Source: JAAYWY01 sp050945275 (GTDB lineage Bacteria; Bacillota; DTU030; DUMP01). From it: a stretch of 7,342 nt of DNA. This document shows, in pieces, positions 6,889-7,342 of this stretch; the stretch's first letter is position 1, and each line of letters begins with the position of its first letter. The stretch covers positions 1 to 7,342 of the forward strand of contig JBMNSQ010000088.1 of NCBI GenBank assembly GCA_050945275.1, in the 5' to 3' direction. The notes under the pieces are model-generated. The model did no database searches, was not told where the DNA came from, and saw only the letters and a list, made by a program, of their open reading frames with translations. The position numbers were made by a program, and so were the translations under genes.

Positions 6889-6921
6889 GGAGCTTTAAGG
6901 GATATTTAAGAGACATTAAAA
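6889..6921 (-). promoter_or_regulatory. Tandem 11-bp direct repeats: probable response-regulator binding site
   Basis: Read on the minus strand, three adjoining 11-mers are TTTTAATGTCT (6921-6911), CTTAAATATCC (6910-6900) and CTTAAAGCTCC (6899-6889). The last two agree at 9 of 11 positions and the first two at 7 of 11. A fourth, weaker unit may lie at 6932-6922 (TTCTAATGGAA). The period of 11 bp, the T/A-rich core and the position replacing the -35 match the binding sites known for PhoB/PhoP-type regulators. This supports self-activation of the operon by its own regulator. Confidence 0.6.
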
Positions 6922-6958
6922 TTCCATTAGAAAAGATTCTTTGTCTCTGGCGGTTTTT

Positions 6959-7321
6959 CTAACTACCTGGCACCAAAGTATCTTGCCGGGGTGGAACAGC
7001 AATCAAAATGTACATATTGTAGTCGGCCCCGGCCTCATCGCCATCACCGGAAGTAAGACCAATATGCTGGAATATAATCCGCAGTTTGTAAGCGCTCTCT
7101 TTTGCATCCAAGGTCAGCTCGTCGGCATCAAGAACCCCTTTGGGAGCACTTTTTTCAGCAGCCGAGGCGGCAAATTCATAAAGCTGTGTCGACACCAGCT
7201 TTTCCCCGGCGGCATTATGAAGTGATACCCGTACATCCTGCGTAGACACAGGTTCAAATCTAAGTTGATATGGGATCCCATGCACCTCTAAATCATGCGT
7301 TACAGTTTCCTTTTTATCCAT
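6959..7321 (-). CDS. Hypothetical 120-residue soluble protein
   Basis: I do not recognise this family. The protein has no signal peptide and no membrane segment. It is slightly acidic and shows alternating polar/hydrophobic stretches at about 7-22, 28-46, 76-86 and 101-109 that suggest a small beta-rich fold, with a flexible Ala/Ser/Gly/Asp-rich part around 51-65 and 90-100. The ATG at 7321 is preceded only by a weak AGGG a few bases away. The stop is 114 bp before the next gene, and the operon promoter for that gene lies in the gap, so the two are probably separately controlled, although no clear terminator separates them. The protein-like composition and clean frame without a longer competitor on the other strand support it as real. 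Confidence 0.65.
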   Translation of the reverse strand: MDKKETVTHDLEVHGIPYQLRFEPVSTQDVRVSLHNAAGEKLVSTQLYEFAASAAEKSAPKGVLDADELTLDAKESAYKLRIIFQHIGLTSGDGDEAGADYNMYILIAVPPRQDTLVPGS

Positions 7322-7342
7322 TGCCCTGTAAGTACTAACCTG

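Overview
The window looks like chromosomal DNA of a Gram-positive Firmicute, most likely a Clostridia-type organism with moderate G+C. The grounds are strong purine-rich Shine-Dalgarno sites, sigma-A-like promoters with TATAAT boxes, a DUF4342 protein with a UBA/TS-N-like N-terminus, and an RsgA fragment of the clostridial/bacillar form. This placement is inference from protein flavour, not from a marker gene. Almost everything reads on the minus strand. The one exception is a metallophosphoesterase gene on the plus strand.

Left part (1-2374): the first codons of an unidentified minus-strand gene lie at the left edge behind a very good ribosome binding site. It follows a complete 12-TM-type major facilitator exporter (71-1297). 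About 240 bp of intergenic DNA, holding nested inverted repeats and a small hairpin repeat, separates the exporter from a divergent membrane-anchored calcineurin-like metallophosphoesterase (about 1541-2374). That gene most probably starts at an unusual CTG codon.

Middle (2375-4160): a self-contained, visibly more A+T-rich unit carries an AraC-family regulator with a GyrI-like effector domain, its own promoter and a strong intrinsic terminator. It sits directly downstream of a broken rsgA gene. The rsgA fragment keeps the OB-fold and the G4 motif but has lost the P-loop, the DTPG motif and the zinc domain. The arrangement suggests insertion or deletion at the rsgA locus.

Right part (4161-7321): a tightly packed minus-strand operon encodes, in order, a membrane protein with a UBA-like N-terminus (DUF4342 type), an OmpR/PhoB-type response regulator, and a HAMP sensor histidine kinase with an unusually long HAMP connector. 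The three genes overlap by 35 and 8 nt, so they are translationally coupled. The operon promoter has a perfect TATAAT but no good -35. In place of a -35 it carries three or four tandem 11-bp direct repeats, as expected for an OmpR/PhoP-type regulator that activates its own operon. The regulated stimulus and the role of the UBA-like protein are unknown. This module is the best candidate for an undescribed system here. Upstream of it lies an unrecognised 120-residue soluble protein.
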